From Streptomyces sp. MA5143a (GTDB lineage Bacteria > Actinomycetota > Actinomycetes > Streptomycetales > Streptomycetaceae), in contig NZ_OLMK01000020.1 of the NCBI RefSeq assembly GCF_900290235.1, forward strand, positions 1 to 64,000: a stretch of 64,000 bases of DNA. The letters run 5' to 3'. The notes below the pieces were generated by a model that had not been told where the DNA came from, made no database searches, and saw only the letters and a list, made by a program, of their open reading frames with translations. The position numbers were made by a program, and so were the translations under genes. Shown piece after piece: positions 62,752-64,000 of the stretch (its first letter is position 1; every line of letters starts with the position of its first letter).

Positions 62752-63117
62752 ATGAGTGAGACCCCTCCTGAGTCCCCCGAGTCCCCCGACTTCGACTCGA
62801 TGACCCGCGACATCGCCGAGGTCCCCGCGGTCGAGGTGATCGTGACGGTCGCCGTCAATCTGATGAGCGCCGCCGCGGTGAAGCTGGGCCTGACCGAGGA
62901 GGGCGACAAGTACAAGGACCTGGACGAGGCCCGGAAGCTGGTGCACGCCCTCGCCGGTCTGCTCGACGCGTCCACGACGGAGATCAGCTCGTTCCACGCG
63001 GCGCCGCTGCGCGACGGTCTGAAGTCGCTCCAGCTGGCGTTCCGCGAGGCGTCGGTCGTCCCGGACGACCCGGGCCAGGGGCCGGGCGAGAAGTACACCG
63101 GGCCGGTCTACGGCTGA
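62752..63117 (+). CDS. DUF1844-family protein
   Basis: A 121-residue protein with the DUF1844 core: PAVEVIVTVAVNLMSAAAVKLGL, then LDEARKLVHALAGLLDA and LRDGLKSLQLAFREA. It is helical and soluble. The family sits next to infC in many actinobacteria. TATCGT lies 7 nt before ATG 62752 with no ribosome site, so the mRNA is probably leaderless. Its last 10 bp overlap the end of the convergent SseB-family gene. Function unknown. Confidence 0.88.
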   Translation: MSETPPESPESPDFDSMTRDIAEVPAVEVIVTVAVNLMSAAAVKLGLTEEGDKYKDLDEARKLVHALAGLLDASTTEISSFHAAPLRDGLKSLQLAFREASVVPDDPGQGPGEKYTGPVYG

Positions 63118-63851
63118 ACCTGACCCTTCACGTACAGGGGCTCGCCCGGAGGCGTGGTCCCGGCCGGCAGGAGTGCCAGGTCGAGGCCGCGCACCAGGCG
63201 GGCCCTGAGTGTTTCGTCGGCGGCGAGCCGTGAGGCGACCGCGCGGGCGGCCTCGGCGGGGGCGGCGGCGGGGTCGAGGACCAGGGCGAGGGTGCCGTCC
63301 GACCGTCCGGGCCCGAGGTGGGCGCGGAGCACGGAGGGCTCGGCGGCCACCGCCGCGCGCACCGCGGCGATGACGGCGGGGTCGGCGAGCGGGTCGGCCG
63401 TCGTGCGTCCCTCGGCGAGCGCGAGCAGCGCGGACCCGGTCAGTTCGAACGGCACGGGCCCCGCGAGGTCCAGGACGAGGGTGTCGGCGTTCTCGTGCGC
63501 GGCGGCCTGGAGGGCCTGATGCGTCGGTACGGCGACGGGGCGGGCGTCGGGGTCCCAGCGGGCGAGGGAGTCGGTGGAGGTGAAGGCGGGCAGGGCGGTG
63601 CGGTGGCCGGCCTTCAGCGTGGGTACGGCCATGTCGCTGGTCTTCTCGCGGCGCAGCCCGTTCTCGTCCTCCTCGACCTCGCCGAGCACGGCCACGACGG
63701 GCACGAGCAGCCGGGCGTCCTTGAGCGCTTCGAGGACGGGGCCGACGGCGGTGCGGTCCTCGGCCCAGGCGGTGAGCGCGGCGCTCAGCCGGGGGTCGGC
63801 GGAGCCGTCGTCGTCGGAGTAGCCGGGGTCGGGGATGTTCTTGTTCGCCAC
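63108..63851 (-). CDS. SseB-family protein
   Basis: A 247-residue protein with an SseB-like N-terminal domain: LSAALTAWAEDRTAVGPVLEALKDARLLVPVVA, then MAVPTLKAGHRTALPAFTS and a later LDLAGPVPFELTGSAL. The family name comes from a Salmonella protein, but stand-alone actinobacterial copies have no known role. The C-terminal half holds alternating Ala-rich helices (ALVLDPAAAPAEAARAVASR). GTG 63849-63851 begins VANKNIPDPGYSDDDGSAD. It converges with DUF1844, overlapping by 10 bp. Confidence 0.85.
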   Translation of the reverse strand: MANKNIPDPGYSDDDGSADPRLSAALTAWAEDRTAVGPVLEALKDARLLVPVVAVLGEVEEDENGLRREKTSDMAVPTLKAGHRTALPAFTSTDSLARWDPDARPVAVPTHQALQAAAHENADTLVLDLAGPVPFELTGSALLALAEGRTTADPLADPAVIAAVRAAVAAEPSVLRAHLGPGRSDGTLALVLDPAAAPAEAARAVASRLAADETLRARLVRGLDLALLPAGTTPPGEPLYVKGQVQP

Positions 63852-64000
63852 GGTTGTCGACCCTATCGGGGGAGGTCTCCGGGGCGTTCGCCGGGCAGGA
63901 AACGTGACCGTCACCCCACTCACAGCTTTCTCAGTCTGTCCTGACCTGGCTCTAACATCCGCCTAACCCACCGCACAGCACGGCCCGCCACCATCGCGGC

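Overview
The window is a very GC-rich, densely packed actinobacterial chromosome segment. GTG starts are frequent, many gene pairs overlap by 4 bp, several genes look leaderless, and the gene set (metNIQ, cob genes, argH, argCJBDR, pheST, infC-rpmI-rplT, an NsdA-like TPR regulator, a SpoIIE-type phosphatase) points to Streptomyces. From memory, the order resembles the core region of S. coelicolor around argH, argC and pheST. No rRNA, tRNA, CRISPR array, transposase or prophage was recognised.

Layout. 1-9.5 kb: an RNA methyltransferase and a minus-strand cobalamin block (cobA fused to a precorrin-2 dehydrogenase domain, a giant BluB-CobT fusion with about 935 residues of low-complexity N-terminus, and CbiE/CbiT-type cobL), then an acetyltransferase. 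9.6-12.6 kb: a methionine ABC transporter operon (metN-metI-metQ) preceded by a 28-codon cysteine-rich leader peptide. 12.7-20.7 kb: two small membrane proteins, a GNAT, a sigma-like factor, a GDPD, a PlsC acyltransferase, a tetR-MFS pair with a heptamer operator array, and an aldo/keto reductase. 20.7-22.3 kb: argH with ARG boxes over its promoter.

22.4-28.0 kb: the most distinctive part. A secreted protein made of three near-identical 97-residue units and a PPOX-like protein are followed by a three-gene flavin electron-transfer cassette: a membrane ferric-reductase-like flavoprotein, an exported protein with three FMN_bind domains, and an ApbE flavin transferase. Both repeat proteins carry recent internal duplications.

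28.1-33 kb: argC-argJ-argB-argD-argR, with an ARG box on the argC promoter. 33-34.5 kb: a gene remnant, a hydroxypyruvate isomerase-like protein and a cupin. 34.8-39.4 kb: poorly characterised genes (an acidic DEG-repeat protein, a HEAT-repeat protein, a formylglycine-generating-enzyme-like protein). 39.4-50.2 kb: a divergent DUF5997/LysR-effector-domain pair, a GH51 arabinofuranosidase, a probable pseudo-phosphatase, a GNAT, a mocR/eamA pair whose start codons overlap, a GHL10-type glycosidase and a 3-hydroxybutyryl-CoA dehydrogenase. 50.8-54.4 kb: a small membrane protein, a NUDIX hydrolase, the TPR regulator and the SpoIIE phosphatase. 54.6-63.9 kb: translation genes (pheT, pheS, an rRNA/tRNA methyltransferase, rplT, rpmI, infC with an apparent AUC start) with a PAS histidine kinase, DUF1844 and SseB-family proteins.

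Non-coding structure includes strong hairpins, several in-gene or gene-end minisatellites (one in frame with the pheT stop codon), and a dispersed intergenic module that forms a nearly perfect 50-bp inverted repeat behind rplT.
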